Source: an uncultured Tissierellia bacterium
GTDB lineage: Bacteria; Bacillota; Clostridia; Tissierellales; Peptoniphilaceae
Length of the DNA stretch: 64,000 bases
Direction: 5' to 3'
Assembly: GCA_937923265.1 (NCBI GenBank)
Contig: CALAJY010000026.1
Location: forward strand, 1 to 64,000
Both the position numbers and the translations under genes were made by a program. The notes beneath the pieces were generated by a model. It made no database searches, was not told where the DNA came from, and saw only the letters and a program-made list of their open reading frames with translations. Of this stretch, positions 52,701-62,485 are shown piece by piece (position 1 is the stretch's first letter; every line of letters starts with the position of its first letter).

Positions 52701-53324
52701 ATGAAGCTTTTTATTGTACGACACGGGCTGAGTCGGTCCAACCGACTCGCCACCTATAGTGAACCGGGGACGCCCTTGGCAGAGGAAGCGAAGGCCCTTT
52801 TGCAACCGGTGAAAGCCTATCTGAAGACCAAACAGTTTGACCGCGTCTACGCTTCCGATTATAAGCGAGCGATGGATACGGCAAGGATTTTAGGCTTTCC
52901 GGATCCGGTGAAGGAGGCACGGCTGCGGGAGCGAAACTTTGGCGTCTTTATTGGCAAAAATCACGAGGAGTGTTCCCGGGAATTGGGGGACGCCTATCGG
53001 GCTTTCCTGGAAGATCCCCTCTCCTACCGGATTCCGGAGGGGGAGAGTTTTGATGATGTTTGTGACCGAGTCTGGTCCTTTTTGGATGAGATCTCGGAGC
53101 AAGAGAGAAAGGCCGAAACCCAAGTTGTTGGATTTCGGCCCCAGGCGGCGAGTTCCGAACAGGTCCTCATCGTTTGCCATTTTAATGTGATGTGTGCTTG
53201 CCTCTGCTGGATCTTTGAAAACCGCCATCTGGGACCGCACTTGGTCACCGAGAATGGCGGTATTCTGCAGATTGAGGTTGCGGGGCCCTTGAAGACCCTT
53301 CATATTGAGTGCTTTAAAAACTAA
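52701..53324 (+). CDS. Histidine phosphatase family protein
   Basis: 207 aa. RHG motif FIVRHGLSRSN (R7, H8), VYASDYKRAMDTA, and a second His in VCHFNV, matching the phosphoglycerate-mutase-like phosphatases. The expected ET after RHG is replaced by LS. Its stop overlaps the stop of the convergent M16C gene by 4 bases and there is no terminator between them. Substrate unknown. Confidence 0.8.
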   Translation: MKLFIVRHGLSRSNRLATYSEPGTPLAEEAKALLQPVKAYLKTKQFDRVYASDYKRAMDTARILGFPDPVKEARLRERNFGVFIGKNHEECSRELGDAYRAFLEDPLSYRIPEGESFDDVCDRVWSFLDEISEQERKAETQVVGFRPQAASSEQVLIVCHFNVMCACLCWIFENRHLGPHLVTENGGILQIEVAGPLKTLHIECFKN

Positions 53325-56215
53325 GGAAGCGGTTCCGTGTGTTCAAAAAGTTCCTTATTCTTCTCGATTGCCTGAGGATTCCCGAAGACCACCAGGGAAG
53401 GATGCTGCAAGGCATCCGCTAACTGGCTGGGAAAGTCGGAAAAGTCCTCGGGCTTTGTGCGTTTCATCTCCTGGAGGAGCTCGTTATAGTAGGATAGGGG
53501 GCGCCCCTGGAGGTAGAGGCCGAGGTCTGCCATTCCCTTTTGCTCCTCGGTCATGGGCGGGTCGAAGGCCCCCACACTACCGATAATATAGCGAGTCAGG
53601 TCGGCTTCCGAAATGGTTAAGTTTCTGACCTTCTCCGGGAGTTCCCGAAAGGTTTGAAAGGTCCTTTGAATATGGGGATCCCGATAGCTGTATCCCGTGA
53701 ATTTTCCCTTATAGGAAACCTGGGCTCCACATCCATAGGCCCCCCCCTTTGCGCGAATTTCCGAGTAGATGGGTTCATTGTTCAGCCAGTTCAGGAGCAC
53801 CGCCAAGGAACCTCGATAAGTGAAATCCTTGGGAAGCCGTGCCGCCAGCGCGCAGTAGTTCACCTCAGAGCTCATGGAATAGGCTTCCGAACGGGGAGCG
53901 GCCACATCCTCCGCGGGAGCCGGGGAAACGGGGGCGGTGGGGAAGGCCCATAGCAACTGCAAGGATTTTTCCTTCAACCGGGTCATCGAAGAACCCTGGG
54001 TGGTGAGATTGACCAGTCGGCGGTCGGAGAGAAAGAGCCTATGGGCCATCTCCTCCAAACGCTTGGGCAGGTCACCGGGGGCCTGCGCAATCAGCTGGGA
54101 GAGGCTTCGATAGAAATCCAATCCATGAACCGCTTGGTTGTAATGTGCCATGGGAGAGATCTGCCCCAGGGCCCGGTCCCGGGCCATGCGATGACCCTGG
54201 TCGATGAAGGACCGTTGATAAGTGGACTTCATGATTTTGAGCTGTTCCATAATCCTGGGGAAATTGTCCCAACGGGTGTGGAGAAGCTGCTCCTTGACCA
54301 GGTCCAGGCCGGCATCCAGGGAGGCATCCCCCAAGAACTTGACCGAAACGACCAATTTCCGAAGGAAGTCCTCTCCCTCCGGCCGGCCAAATAGGCTGGG
54401 GGTCACGGTAATTCCGCCCGTGAGCGTTCCCTCGGCATTCTCGTAGTCCTGGTAGGAGAAGTGTTCGGTATCCAACCTGCCGAACAGCTCGCAGACCATG
54501 GCCATCAAAGGGGCTTCCTCCCGCGAGATGTGGGAGATATCGAAGACAAAATTCAGATAGTGAATGCCTGCGGTGGGCAGGTCATGGAGGAGGAAACGAA
54601 CGGAGCTTTCCTCTTCCACCTTTCGAGGCAGGGTGGGAAGGGCGTCGGGCAGGTCCTTGCGGCTCAGCCGGGGAAGGCTCGCCAGCGCTTCCGGAGAGTC
54701 CGGCCGATTTTGGCGATCCAGCAACGCTTGATTTTCATCAATGAGTTGCCGGAGCTGCTCCTCGGACAGGTTCTCCTTGTAGTGGGCCAGGCGGTCAGCC
54801 TCCTGTCGGTCCAGGTCCGCATTTCGGCCTGCCTGAGCGGGCAATTCCAGAAACACCTGGCGGGGGGCTGCCAACAGCCGTTGGGCGAGGAAGGCCTCCA
54901 TGGCCCCCTCTTTTAAGGCTTGACGGGTCTCTTTCAAAACGGGGAGCAGGTCCATGCTTTCCAGGGGATTTTCTCCATAGAGCCAATCCTCGTAGGCCCG
55001 AAGGGCAAAGATGATTCCCTTGTTGGCAAATCCCTCCTTTTCGCGGATCCGAAAGGCAAAGTGGTTCATGGAAGCCTCCATGGTTTCTCGGGAGAGTCCG
55101 TCCCGGACCATCTTCTCCAATTCTTCTTGGACAATCTGCCGGAAAAGATTCGCCTTTCCCGAGGGGGTGTTCTTCGCCACAATCGTGAAGGAAGGTTCCT
55201 TCACGGTGTTTAATGAGGCATATACATCCTCTGCGCCCAGCTCCTCCAGGAGCCGGCGACGTAGGGGGGAACTCTCCGCATCGACCAGGAGGTCGGGGAG
55301 GAGGGACATGAGCATCTTGTCCCGGGGATTCTTGGGCACGCCAAGCAGGTAGCTCTGGGTGAGGAAGGTGCGGCCCTCTTCGTTTTCGCCCTCCGCCAAA
55401 GAGTAGGGATGGCGGGCCTGTTCGGCTTCTCGGGGAATTTTCGTGAGATCCGGCTCGGAAGCGATGTCTTTTTTTGTAAATTGGGAGAGAACCTTATGGA
55501 GCAGGGAGAAGGTCTTTTCCTCGTCAATCGCTCCGTAGAGAAAGAGATAGCTGTTGGAGGGATGGTAGTAGGTTTTGTGGTACCGGCAAAAGTCCTCATA
55601 GCGAAGCGTGGGAATTTTTCGCGGGTCTCCTCCCGAATTCTCCGCATAGATGCTGTTCCGGTAGAGATATCGGTTAACCAGGTCATCCACCTGGTCCTCA
55701 TCGGAGGAGGTTGCCCCCTTCATCTCGTTATACACAACACCCGCATAGCGAAGCGGTTCCTGAGAATCATGGATTTCATAGCGCCATCCCTCCTGGCGGA
55801 AGATGAGGGGATCCTCCACGGCACGGGGAAAGAAGACGGCATCCAAATAGAGGTCCATGAGATTCAAAAAATCCTTCCCGTTCCGACTCGCCAAGGGATA
55901 CACCGTTTTGTCCGGATAAGTCATGGCATTCAAAAAGGTCTGTAGGCTCCCTTTAATGCAGTCCATAAAGGGTTCCTTGGTGCGGTATTTCCTTGAGCCA
56001 TTCAACACGGAGTGCTCGAGAATGTGGCAGTTGCCGGTGGATCCCAAAGGCGGCGTGGGAAAAGCGATGGAAAAGCAGCGATTCTCATCGTCGTTCTTCA
56101 TATAAAGAAGATGGGCCCCCGTCTGTTCATGCTCCAGGAGGAGCAGCTCGCCGGGTTCTCCCTCGAGGAAACCCCGGTCAAATTGGCGAAAGCCGAGAAA
56201 ATGTTCTTGATTCAT
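53321..56215 (-). CDS. M16C-family insulinase-like metalloprotease
   Basis: 964 aa, two-part clam-shell peptidase (PreP/pitrilysin C type). The inverted zinc motif H64-I-L-E67-H68 (GNCHILEHSVLNGSRKY) with the third ligand Glu in the following helix. The rest shows the long second half with FDPPMTEEQKGMADLGLYLQ. Degrades peptides in a closed chamber. Start at 56215 follows AAAGGATCACCC; the longer frame from 56374 adds a non-homologous low-complexity segment. Convergent with the histidine phosphatase gene. Confidence 0.92.
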   Translation of the reverse strand: MNQEHFLGFRQFDRGFLEGEPGELLLLEHEQTGAHLLYMKNDDENRCFSIAFPTPPLGSTGNCHILEHSVLNGSRKYRTKEPFMDCIKGSLQTFLNAMTYPDKTVYPLASRNGKDFLNLMDLYLDAVFFPRAVEDPLIFRQEGWRYEIHDSQEPLRYAGVVYNEMKGATSSDEDQVDDLVNRYLYRNSIYAENSGGDPRKIPTLRYEDFCRYHKTYYHPSNSYLFLYGAIDEEKTFSLLHKVLSQFTKKDIASEPDLTKIPREAEQARHPYSLAEGENEEGRTFLTQSYLLGVPKNPRDKMLMSLLPDLLVDAESSPLRRRLLEELGAEDVYASLNTVKEPSFTIVAKNTPSGKANLFRQIVQEELEKMVRDGLSRETMEASMNHFAFRIREKEGFANKGIIFALRAYEDWLYGENPLESMDLLPVLKETRQALKEGAMEAFLAQRLLAAPRQVFLELPAQAGRNADLDRQEADRLAHYKENLSEEQLRQLIDENQALLDRQNRPDSPEALASLPRLSRKDLPDALPTLPRKVEEESSVRFLLHDLPTAGIHYLNFVFDISHISREEAPLMAMVCELFGRLDTEHFSYQDYENAEGTLTGGITVTPSLFGRPEGEDFLRKLVVSVKFLGDASLDAGLDLVKEQLLHTRWDNFPRIMEQLKIMKSTYQRSFIDQGHRMARDRALGQISPMAHYNQAVHGLDFYRSLSQLIAQAPGDLPKRLEEMAHRLFLSDRRLVNLTTQGSSMTRLKEKSLQLLWAFPTAPVSPAPAEDVAAPRSEAYSMSSEVNYCALAARLPKDFTYRGSLAVLLNWLNNEPIYSEIRAKGGAYGCGAQVSYKGKFTGYSYRDPHIQRTFQTFRELPEKVRNLTISEADLTRYIIGSVGAFDPPMTEEQKGMADLGLYLQGRPLSYYNELLQEMKRTKPEDFSDFPSQLADALQHPSLVVFGNPQAIEKNKELFEHTEPLP

Positions 56216-56368
56216 GGGTGATCCTTTCTTCGTTTGGTTATAGAATGATGAATGTATCATACCCTTTTTCCCTTTTTTCTGTCTAAGGGAGAAGCGAGGG
56301 GGAGGGAAGGGTGGCGCAATGTCCTCGGAAAATGGGACAGAAAGGCCCGGAATTTGCGGGAATCTTTC

Positions 56369-56396
56369 TTGCAATTGAGAAGATCTCAGGTATAAT
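56369..56396 (+). promoter_or_regulatory. Promoter of the rpsF-ssb-rpsR operon
   Basis: TTGCAA, 16 bp, TATAAT. Best sigma-A-type promoter in the window, 108 bp before the rpsF start. Confidence 0.75.
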
Positions 56397-56439
56397 AGTA
56401 AAGACTCTTTCGGAATGACTTCGGACTTTGCCCGTTTCT

Positions 56440-56494
56440 TTCCTGAAGAGCAAAATCTCTGCTCCGTCAGCAGCGGGGCGAAATCCAGAGGGAG
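56440..56494 (+). promoter_or_regulatory. Possible S6:S18 autoregulatory leader
   Basis: GCTCCG, loop, CGGGGC stem with a CCG trinucleotide (about 56461-56480) directly before the rpsF ribosome site. Ribosomal protein operons with rpsF and rpsR often carry an S6:S18-binding mRNA leader containing a conserved CCG bulge. Assigned on resemblance and position. Confidence 0.4.
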
Positions 56495-56503
56495 GTGAAT
56501 ATA

Positions 56504-56788
56504 GTGAATAAGTACGAGATGGTTCTCATTTTGAAACCTGAGCTGGAAGAAGCGGATCGTCAGGCAGTTTTAGACCGCTTGAAGGAAGCCATTACTCAGG
56601 ATGGAAATGTGGGTGAAATTGATGACTGGGGCTCCAGAAAACTGGCGTACGAAATCAACTATATCAAGGAAGGTTACTACTACGTATTAAACTACGAAGC
56701 AGCACCGACCGTGGTATCCGAAGTTGAACGTCGTGCCAGAATTATGGACCAGGTTCTGCGCTACCTCACTGTGCGTAAGGAAGCGTAG
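56504..56788 (+). CDS. rpsF: 30S ribosomal protein S6
   Basis: 94 aa. KYEMVLILKPELEEADRQAVLDR start, then GEIDDWGSRKLAYEINYIKEGYYYVLNYEA and EVERRARIMDQVLRYLTVRKE, the S6 ferredoxin-like fold. The GTG at 56504 is chosen because GGAGG ends 8 bases before; the frame's earlier GTG overlaps this site. First gene of the rpsF-ssb-rpsR operon. Confidence 0.96.
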   Translation: MNKYEMVLILKPELEEADRQAVLDRLKEAITQDGNVGEIDDWGSRKLAYEINYIKEGYYYVLNYEAAPTVVSEVERRARIMDQVLRYLTVRKEA

Positions 56789-56811
56789 TTGCGACCAAGA
56801 GGAGGTACCCG

Positions 56812-57300
56812 ATGAATACTGTCACCCTAATGGGACGCTTAACCCGTGATCCCGAACTTAGTTATAACAACGCTACAGGCAATGCGATGACTCGATTTAA
56901 CCTGGCGGTTGACCGCAAGCTCTCCCGCGAGAAACGGCAGGAGATGGAATCCAAAAACCAGGCTACCGCAGACTTTATCAATATCGTCTGCTGGGGAAAG
57001 TTAGCGGAAGCGGTGAATTCCTATACAGCCAAGGGCAAGCGCGTTTTGGTAGAAGGTCGGATTCAGACCGGAAGATATCAGGCACAAGACGGAAGTACTC
57101 GCTATACGACAGATGTGGTCGCCAATGCGGTAGAATTTATCGATTGGAAAGACCGGGCTGGCGGAAACAGCGGAAATTCTTACGAATCCCATCCCGACCA
57201 ATTCCCGCAGAATCCGGAAGCGGATCGCAATGATTCCTCTTCGGATGGGTTCTTTGGCCAGGATTTTAAGCCTGTTGATGACGATCGCATTCCTTTCTAA
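56812..57300 (+). CDS. ssb: Single-stranded DNA-binding protein
   Basis: 162 aa. OB-fold with [29 protein letters not shown] and [10 protein letters not shown], a Gly/Asn/Ser linker, then the acidic tip VDDDRIPF that recruits repair and replication proteins. RBS GAGGAGGTACC. Between rpsF and rpsR as in most Firmicutes. Confidence 0.97.
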   Translation: MNTVTLMGRLTRDPELSYNNATGNAMTRFNLAVDRKLSREKRQEMESKNQATADFINIVCWGKLAEAVNSYTAKGKRVLVEGRIQTGRYQAQDGSTRYTTDVVANAVEFIDWKDRAGGNSGNSYESHPDQFPQNPEADRNDSSSDGFFGQDFKPVDDDRIPF

Positions 57301-57329
57301 TCCATCCATTGAGGATAAAGGAGGTCAAA

Positions 57330-57557
57330 ATGAACAACAGACGCTATCGTCCGAGAAAAAAAGTTTGCCAGTTCTGCAAGGAAAAGGGTAAGACCTTAGA
57401 TTATAAAGACGTAGAACAGGTAAAACAGTTTATCAGCGAGCAGGGAAAGATTCTTCCCCGCCGTGTTACAGGAACCTGTGCGAAGCACCAGAGAGACGTC
57501 ACGATCGCAGTAAAACGGGCTCGTCACATCGCTCTGATTCCTTATGAAGCAAAGTAG
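57330..57557 (+). CDS. rpsR: 30S ribosomal protein S18 (zinc-binding form)
   Basis: 75 aa. [20 protein letters not shown] with Cys13 and Cys16, and [10 protein letters not shown], complete the zinc-type S18. Partner of S6 on the platform of the small subunit. RBS AAAGGAGGTC; the frame start at 57309 is not used. Ends at a terminator. Confidence 0.96.
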   Translation: MNNRRYRPRKKVCQFCKEKGKTLDYKDVEQVKQFISEQGKILPRRVTGTCAKHQRDVTIAVKRARHIALIPYEAK

Positions 57558-57579
57558 TTTTTCAGAGATTGCAGAAATG

Positions 57580-57618
57580 AGAAAGAGAAGACGAATTTCG
57601 TCTTCTCTTTTTTTCTCT
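57580..57618 (+). terminator. Intrinsic terminator of the rpsF operon
   Basis: AGAGAAGACGA aatt TCGTCTTCTCTTTTTTT. Confidence 0.95.
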
Positions 57619-57638
57619 TTTTTGCTCCCGTGGCGGGG

Positions 57639-57649
57639 TATGGTATGAT
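57639..57649 (+). promoter_or_regulatory. Extended -10 element before the DUF2232 gene
   Basis: TATGGTATGAT (TGn-extended -10), 17 bp before the start of the DUF2232-gdpP-rplI-dnaB operon. Confidence 0.45.
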
Positions 57650-57666
57650 TAGGGAAAGGAGTAACT

Positions 57667-58641
57667 ATGAGTGAATCAATAAACAAAATATCCGGCCCCT
57701 TGAATGCCCTGACGGCAGCGGCGGTTACTCTGCTGCTGATTGCCGGCATCCTGGGGGGTCTTTCTCTCTTTTCCTGGCTCCTTCTCTTTCCTCTTCTCAG
57801 CCTCTATGTGGGGGAGCGAAGAGGATGGGCCCTGTGTGCCGGGGGAATCCTGGGAGCGGTTGGCTTTTTCCTCTTTCCGGAGGGTCGCTTTTTTCTGCTG
57901 ACCCTGCTCGCTCTCCTGCTGGTCGTTGTTCCGGTGATGGGAGAGAGCATACGAAGAAAGGCAACCCCCTTTTCGCAGATTTTGTTGGGGGCCCTGGCTT
58001 TCTGGCTTGCCATCGTGATCGGCATGTTTCTTTGGAACATCTTTTTCATGGAAGGGAAGCTCTTTCAACAGCTGGAAGAGGGGATTTCCACCCTGCTCCG
58101 TCAGTCGGCGGACCAGTTGCAACAGGAGTTTCCAAGCGTGGAAATCGGAGGACCGGAAGGGGATCTGAGAATCGCGGAGATGTCAAAGGCCGCCGCAGAA
58201 TCCTTCTGGGGACTTCTTTTTCTGCTTGCCCTGGCCTTTAGCTGGTTTAATGTGGGTTGCAGTCGTTCCTTCCTTTATCGAAGCAAGGGACGGCCCGGTC
58301 CCTTACCCTTCTGCCGGTTCCTGGTTCCCAGGGAATTCGCGATGGCGCTTACGCTGCTTCTGGCCGTCCTTTGGGGGTTCCCCTTGTTAGGAATCGCCAT
58401 TCCGGACTTTGTCTGTCGCAGCGGCGAGCTGGCGATTGTAGGACTTTTTGTCATGAATGGGTTGGCTTTTTTAGACAGCCGCTTTGTGGAACGCATCCCC
58501 CTTTGGCTTCGGATTTTGGTGGCGATGATTCTTGTGCCGCTGCCCTTGGTTCCCGATATTATCGGGATTCTAGGCTGGAGTGATGCCCTTATGCGATTCC
58601 GCTTTGGTCGGAGTAAAGGAGACAGGTATGGAACCAAATAA
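57667..58641 (+). CDS. DUF2232 (YybS-like) membrane protein
   Basis: 324 aa with about eight hydrophobic segments. Position before gdpP, charge pattern and the C-terminal segment FVERIPLWLRILVAMILVPLPLVP fit the DUF2232 family, often encoded beside gdpP. The gdpP start overlaps its end by 14 bases. Function unknown. Confidence 0.8.
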   Translation: MSESINKISGPLNALTAAAVTLLLIAGILGGLSLFSWLLLFPLLSLYVGERRGWALCAGGILGAVGFFLFPEGRFFLLTLLALLLVVVPVMGESIRRKATPFSQILLGALAFWLAIVIGMFLWNIFFMEGKLFQQLEEGISTLLRQSADQLQQEFPSVEIGGPEGDLRIAEMSKAAAESFWGLLFLLALAFSWFNVGCSRSFLYRSKGRPGPLPFCRFLVPREFAMALTLLLAVLWGFPLLGIAIPDFVCRSGELAIVGLFVMNGLAFLDSRFVERIPLWLRILVAMILVPLPLVPDIIGILGWSDALMRFRFGRSKGDRYGTK

Positions 58642-60691
58642 GAAAATCGATCCCGGTGCTGAGGAGAAAGGCGCTTCTCGGGAGAGTCAGGGAAGAAGAA
58701 ACCGGGAGGTGGATTGGCCAGACGTCCTGGTGGGACCCGCGATCTGCCTGCTTTTGAGCATCCTCGTCATGGTCAACAATCTCATCTTCGGCGTGCTTGG
58801 CCTCATTGCAACGGCCTTTCTTCTTTATCATTCCTACCGACAGGACCAGGAGAACCGTGAAAATTTGGTTCATGCGATCGAAGAACTGGATGTTTCCTTT
58901 GATTCTGTGACCAAGAATGCGGTCTTTGGGATGCCCTTCCCGATGGCGGTTCTGAATGAGGACGGGAACTTTCTCTGGTATAACTCTTCCTTTAAAGAGA
59001 CCCTGCAGTTGGAGGAGAGTGCTCTGGGGAAGAGCTACCAGGAGATCTTTCCCAAGGTGGCCCTGAAAGAACTGTTGACCAAGGGTATGAAACCCTTCCG
59101 CCACCTGGTGGAGGATCGAATCTATCTCTTCTATCACAACGCCACCGATGCCAAACAGGGCAAACAGCGCATTCTTCTCTATGGCGTGGACAATACTGAA
59201 GATGAACAGGTTCGCCAACGGGCGCTGGATGAACAGATGGTGGTTCTCAGCGTGATCTTTGATAACTATGATGAGGTTCGGGCCAAGATCAAGGAATCGG
59301 ATCGACCGATTGTGATGGCTCAGGTGGACCGGCTGATTTCCGCCTATGCCCAGCGCTACGAAGGACTTCTCGTGAAGTATGAGTCCGACCGTTACCTGAT
59401 GGTGCTCAGCCAGATTGCCCTCAACCAGGCGAAGAAGGACAAGTTCAGTCTCTTGGAAAGCGTGCGAGAAATTGTGGATGATGCGCCCATCACGCCGACG
59501 GTATCCATTGGAATCGGCTACGGGGACCATGAACCCTACCAGTTGATGGAGGAGTCTCGGCAGGCGATTGATATCGCCCTGTCTCGAGGCGGCGACCAGG
59601 TGGTCTTGAAGAATCGGGAGACGCTGGATTATTACGGTGGGAAAACCCAGGCGACGGAGCGCTACACGAAGGTGAAGGCCCGGGTCATGGCCAACACGAT
59701 TCGCTCTTTCATCGAAGAAGCGTCCAATGTTTTGATCTTGCCCCACCAGAATCCGGATATGGATGCCTATGGATCCGCCCTGGGAATGTTGACCCTGGTG
59801 GAAAACCTGGATCGAAAAGGCTATATCGTATTGGATGAGGTCAACCCGGCCATCGAAAATCTGTACAACAAGTCCATCAAGGACCTGCCGGATCTCAAAG
59901 AAAAGATACTGTTCGGGGAGGAAGGCGCCAAGAAAAGAGAGGCGGCGTCCCTCATCGTCGTTGTCGACAACCATCGCCATGATTCGGTGTCCCTGCCGGA
60001 CCTTTTGGACCATGGGAATCGCATTATCATCGTCGACCATCATCGACGGGGAGCGGGTTACATCTCGAACGCCGAGGTGTCCTATATTGAACCCTACGCC
60101 TCTTCCGCCTCGGAGCTGGTCACCGAACTTTTCAGCTATACCATGGATGATGTCAATTTACCCCAGGTGGTTGCCGAGGGACTTTTGGCGGGAATCACCG
60201 TGGATACCAAGAATTTCTTTTACCAGACGGGAACTCGGACCTTTGAAGCCGCTGCCTTTTTGAAGCGGCAGGGGGCGGACTCGATCGTCATCAAGCAGCT
60301 GTTTAAAGATGATTATGATCTGATGCGCTATCGATCGGAGATCATCACTTCCGCGGAGCCGTTTGACCACCATACCATGATCGGAACCTTTCCCCAGGAG
60401 ATGGAGGGAGGAAGCCTGATTGCCTCCCAGGCGGCAGATGATTTGTTGAATATTCGTGGGGTGGATGCTTCTTTTGTGCTGACCCCGGCCCATGGAAAGA
60501 TTCATATTTCCGGGCGAAGCTTGGGAGATGTGTCCGTACAGTTGATTATGGAAAAGTTGGGAGGCGGAGGCCATCTGACGGCGGCTGCCACCCAGATGCC
60601 CCTATCCATGGAAGAAGCGAAAGAGAAATTAAAAGAAGCCATTCGAGAGTATATGAAGGAGGAGGAAGACGATGAAAGTAATCCTGCTTAA
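58628..60691 (+). CDS. gdpP: c-di-AMP phosphodiesterase GdpP
   Basis: 687 aa. Two membrane helices (about 30-75), PAS-like domain, a degenerate GGDEF domain ([12 protein letters not shown]), then [38 protein letters not shown] (DHH motif), and DHHA1 with [14 protein letters not shown]. Hydrolyses cyclic di-AMP to pApA, setting cell-wall and osmotic tone. Start at 58628 follows AAAGGAGACAGG. Overlaps rplI by 20 bases. Confidence 0.96.
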   Translation: MEPNKKIDPGAEEKGASRESQGRRNREVDWPDVLVGPAICLLLSILVMVNNLIFGVLGLIATAFLLYHSYRQDQENRENLVHAIEELDVSFDSVTKNAVFGMPFPMAVLNEDGNFLWYNSSFKETLQLEESALGKSYQEIFPKVALKELLTKGMKPFRHLVEDRIYLFYHNATDAKQGKQRILLYGVDNTEDEQVRQRALDEQMVVLSVIFDNYDEVRAKIKESDRPIVMAQVDRLISAYAQRYEGLLVKYESDRYLMVLSQIALNQAKKDKFSLLESVREIVDDAPITPTVSIGIGYGDHEPYQLMEESRQAIDIALSRGGDQVVLKNRETLDYYGGKTQATERYTKVKARVMANTIRSFIEEASNVLILPHQNPDMDAYGSALGMLTLVENLDRKGYIVLDEVNPAIENLYNKSIKDLPDLKEKILFGEEGAKKREAASLIVVVDNHRHDSVSLPDLLDHGNRIIIVDHHRRGAGYISNAEVSYIEPYASSASELVTELFSYTMDDVNLPQVVAEGLLAGITVDTKNFFYQTGTRTFEAAAFLKRQGADSIVIKQLFKDDYDLMRYRSEIITSAEPFDHHTMIGTFPQEMEGGSLIASQAADDLLNIRGVDASFVLTPAHGKIHISGRSLGDVSVQLIMEKLGGGGHLTAAATQMPLSMEEAKEKLKEAIREYMKEEEDDESNPA

Positions 60692-61118
60692 CGATGTCAA
60701 GGGCATGGGAAAAGAAGGCGACTTGGTGAACGCCAAGCCGGGCTATTTCAATAACTTTTTGGCCAAGAACCAGCTGGCGGTGGAAGCTACCCCGCAGGTG
60801 GTGAAACGGTGGAAACAGGAACAGAAGGAGAAGGCCCAACAGGAAAAGGAAAATCGGGCCCAGGCAGAAGCCCTGAAGGCCAAGCTGGAAGCCTCGGAAA
60901 TCACGCTGAAGGCGAAGAGCGGTTCGGAAGGAAAGCTGTTCGGCTCGGTGACGGCCGCCGATATTTCGCAAGCCCTGGAGGAGCAACTCGGCCTTTCCAT
61001 CGATAAGAAAAAGTTAGAGCTTGCGGAGTCCATTCGCACCACGGGGACAACGGAGGTTGCCGTTCGCGTTTATCCGGAGATGCTTGCAAAATTGAAGGTC
61101 CGCGTGGAAGAGGAGTAG
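60672..61118 (+). CDS. rplI: 50S ribosomal protein L9
   Basis: 148 aa. [19 protein letters not shown], the basic [13 protein letters not shown] segment, a long central helix and C-terminal domain with [18 protein letters not shown], all L9 features. Overlaps gdpP and lies 2 bases before dnaB. Confidence 0.97.
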   Translation: MKVILLNDVKGMGKEGDLVNAKPGYFNNFLAKNQLAVEATPQVVKRWKQEQKEKAQQEKENRAQAEALKAKLEASEITLKAKSGSEGKLFGSVTAADISQALEEQLGLSIDKKKLELAESIRTTGTTEVAVRVYPEMLAKLKVRVEEE

Positions 61119-61120
61119 TT

Positions 61121-62485
61121 ATGACGGAGGCAATGCCGGTACAGCCAGCGAATATCGAGGCGGAGCGCGCGCTTTTAGGCTGTATTTTTCTGGATAATAC
61201 AAGCATTAATATTGTCTCCCAGACCTTGCGGAGTGAGGACTTTTATCTGCCCAAGCATCGGCAGATTTTTCAGGCGATGAGTCAGCTCTCCGGTGAGCAT
61301 GAGCCAATTGAGATTCAGACCCTTAGTGACTGCTTAAATCGGGAAGGGATCCTGGACCGGGTGGGAGGCTTTGAATACCTGGTCGGAATCATGGATGACC
61401 TTTTTTATGTGAGCAGTTTGGATTCCTATATTCGGCAGGTTAAGCAGTATTCTTTGCTTCGCTCTTTGATCAGCTTTGGGGAGGATGTCAAGAAGCGTGC
61501 CTTTACCCTGTCGGAGAAGCCGGCTTCGATTTTGGAAGCCGCCGAGCAGCAGCTTCTTGCGATCAACCAGAACCAGTTCAATGAGGGACTGGTTCGGATT
61601 AAGGAGCTTCTGGACGATACGGTGCAACGCATCGTGGACCTATCCAAAAGTCAGGGGAAGATCACGGGAATTTCCACGGGCTTTCGAGAACTGGACCTCC
61701 AGCTCTCCGGCCTGCAGAAATCCGACCTGATTTTGCTGGCGGCCCGTCCCTCCATGGGAAAGACCGCCCTGGGCGTGAACATGGGCTATAATGCTGCCCG
61801 CTTCCGGGATGCGGAAGGGAACCACCCCTATCGGGTGGCGATTTTCTCCTTGGAGATGAGCAAGTACCAGCTCAATCAACGACTGCTCTCGATTGCCTCC
61901 GAAATCGATCTTCAGAAGATCATCTCCGGGGATATCCAGCCGGAGGAGTGGAACCAGCTCATGGAGGGCTACAGCAAGTTACAGGATCTTCCCATTTATA
62001 TCGATGACACCTCGTCGATCTCCATCCAGGAGCTTCGGTCCAAGTGCCGCCGCATGAAGATGGAGGAGGGACTGGACCTGATTGTGATCGACTACCTGCA
62101 GTTGATGACGGTGGAAGACATGCGGAGAAACGAGAACCGGCAGCAAGAAATTTCCACCATCTCCCGGGGTCTGAAAGCCCTGGCCAAAGAGATGGATTGC
62201 CCGGTGTTGGCCCTGTCCCAGCTCTCCCGAAAGACGGAATCTCGGGAGGGACAGCGTCCGATGATGAGCGACATGAGGGAGTCCGGAGCGATTGAGCAGG
62301 ATGCGGATGTGGTTATGCTTCTCTATCGTGAGGACTATTATGACCAGGATACGGAGAACCAGAACATCACCGACGTGATTGTTGCCAAGCATCGAAATGG
62401 TCCGACGGGAACGGTGCAATTGTATTTCCGCAAGGAGCTGACGAAATTCGGAGACTTGAGCTATGAGGATGATCCGACTGCCTGA
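61121..62485 (+). CDS. dnaB: Replicative DNA helicase DnaB
   Basis: 454 aa. N-terminal helical domain (PANIEAERALLGCIFLDNTS), then RecA-like domain with Walker A ARPSMGKTALG, the Walker B DLIVIDYLQLM, and the H4 motif LSQLSRKTESREGQRP followed by LRESGAIEQDADV-like DMRESGAIEQDADVVMLLY. Hexameric 5'-3' helicase. Overlaps the GNAT gene by 23 bases. Confidence 0.97.
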   Translation: MTEAMPVQPANIEAERALLGCIFLDNTSINIVSQTLRSEDFYLPKHRQIFQAMSQLSGEHEPIEIQTLSDCLNREGILDRVGGFEYLVGIMDDLFYVSSLDSYIRQVKQYSLLRSLISFGEDVKKRAFTLSEKPASILEAAEQQLLAINQNQFNEGLVRIKELLDDTVQRIVDLSKSQGKITGISTGFRELDLQLSGLQKSDLILLAARPSMGKTALGVNMGYNAARFRDAEGNHPYRVAIFSLEMSKYQLNQRLLSIASEIDLQKIISGDIQPEEWNQLMEGYSKLQDLPIYIDDTSSISIQELRSKCRRMKMEEGLDLIVIDYLQLMTVEDMRRNENRQQEISTISRGLKALAKEMDCPVLALSQLSRKTESREGQRPMMSDMRESGAIEQDADVVMLLYREDYYDQDTENQNITDVIVAKHRNGPTGTVQLYFRKELTKFGDLSYEDDPTA

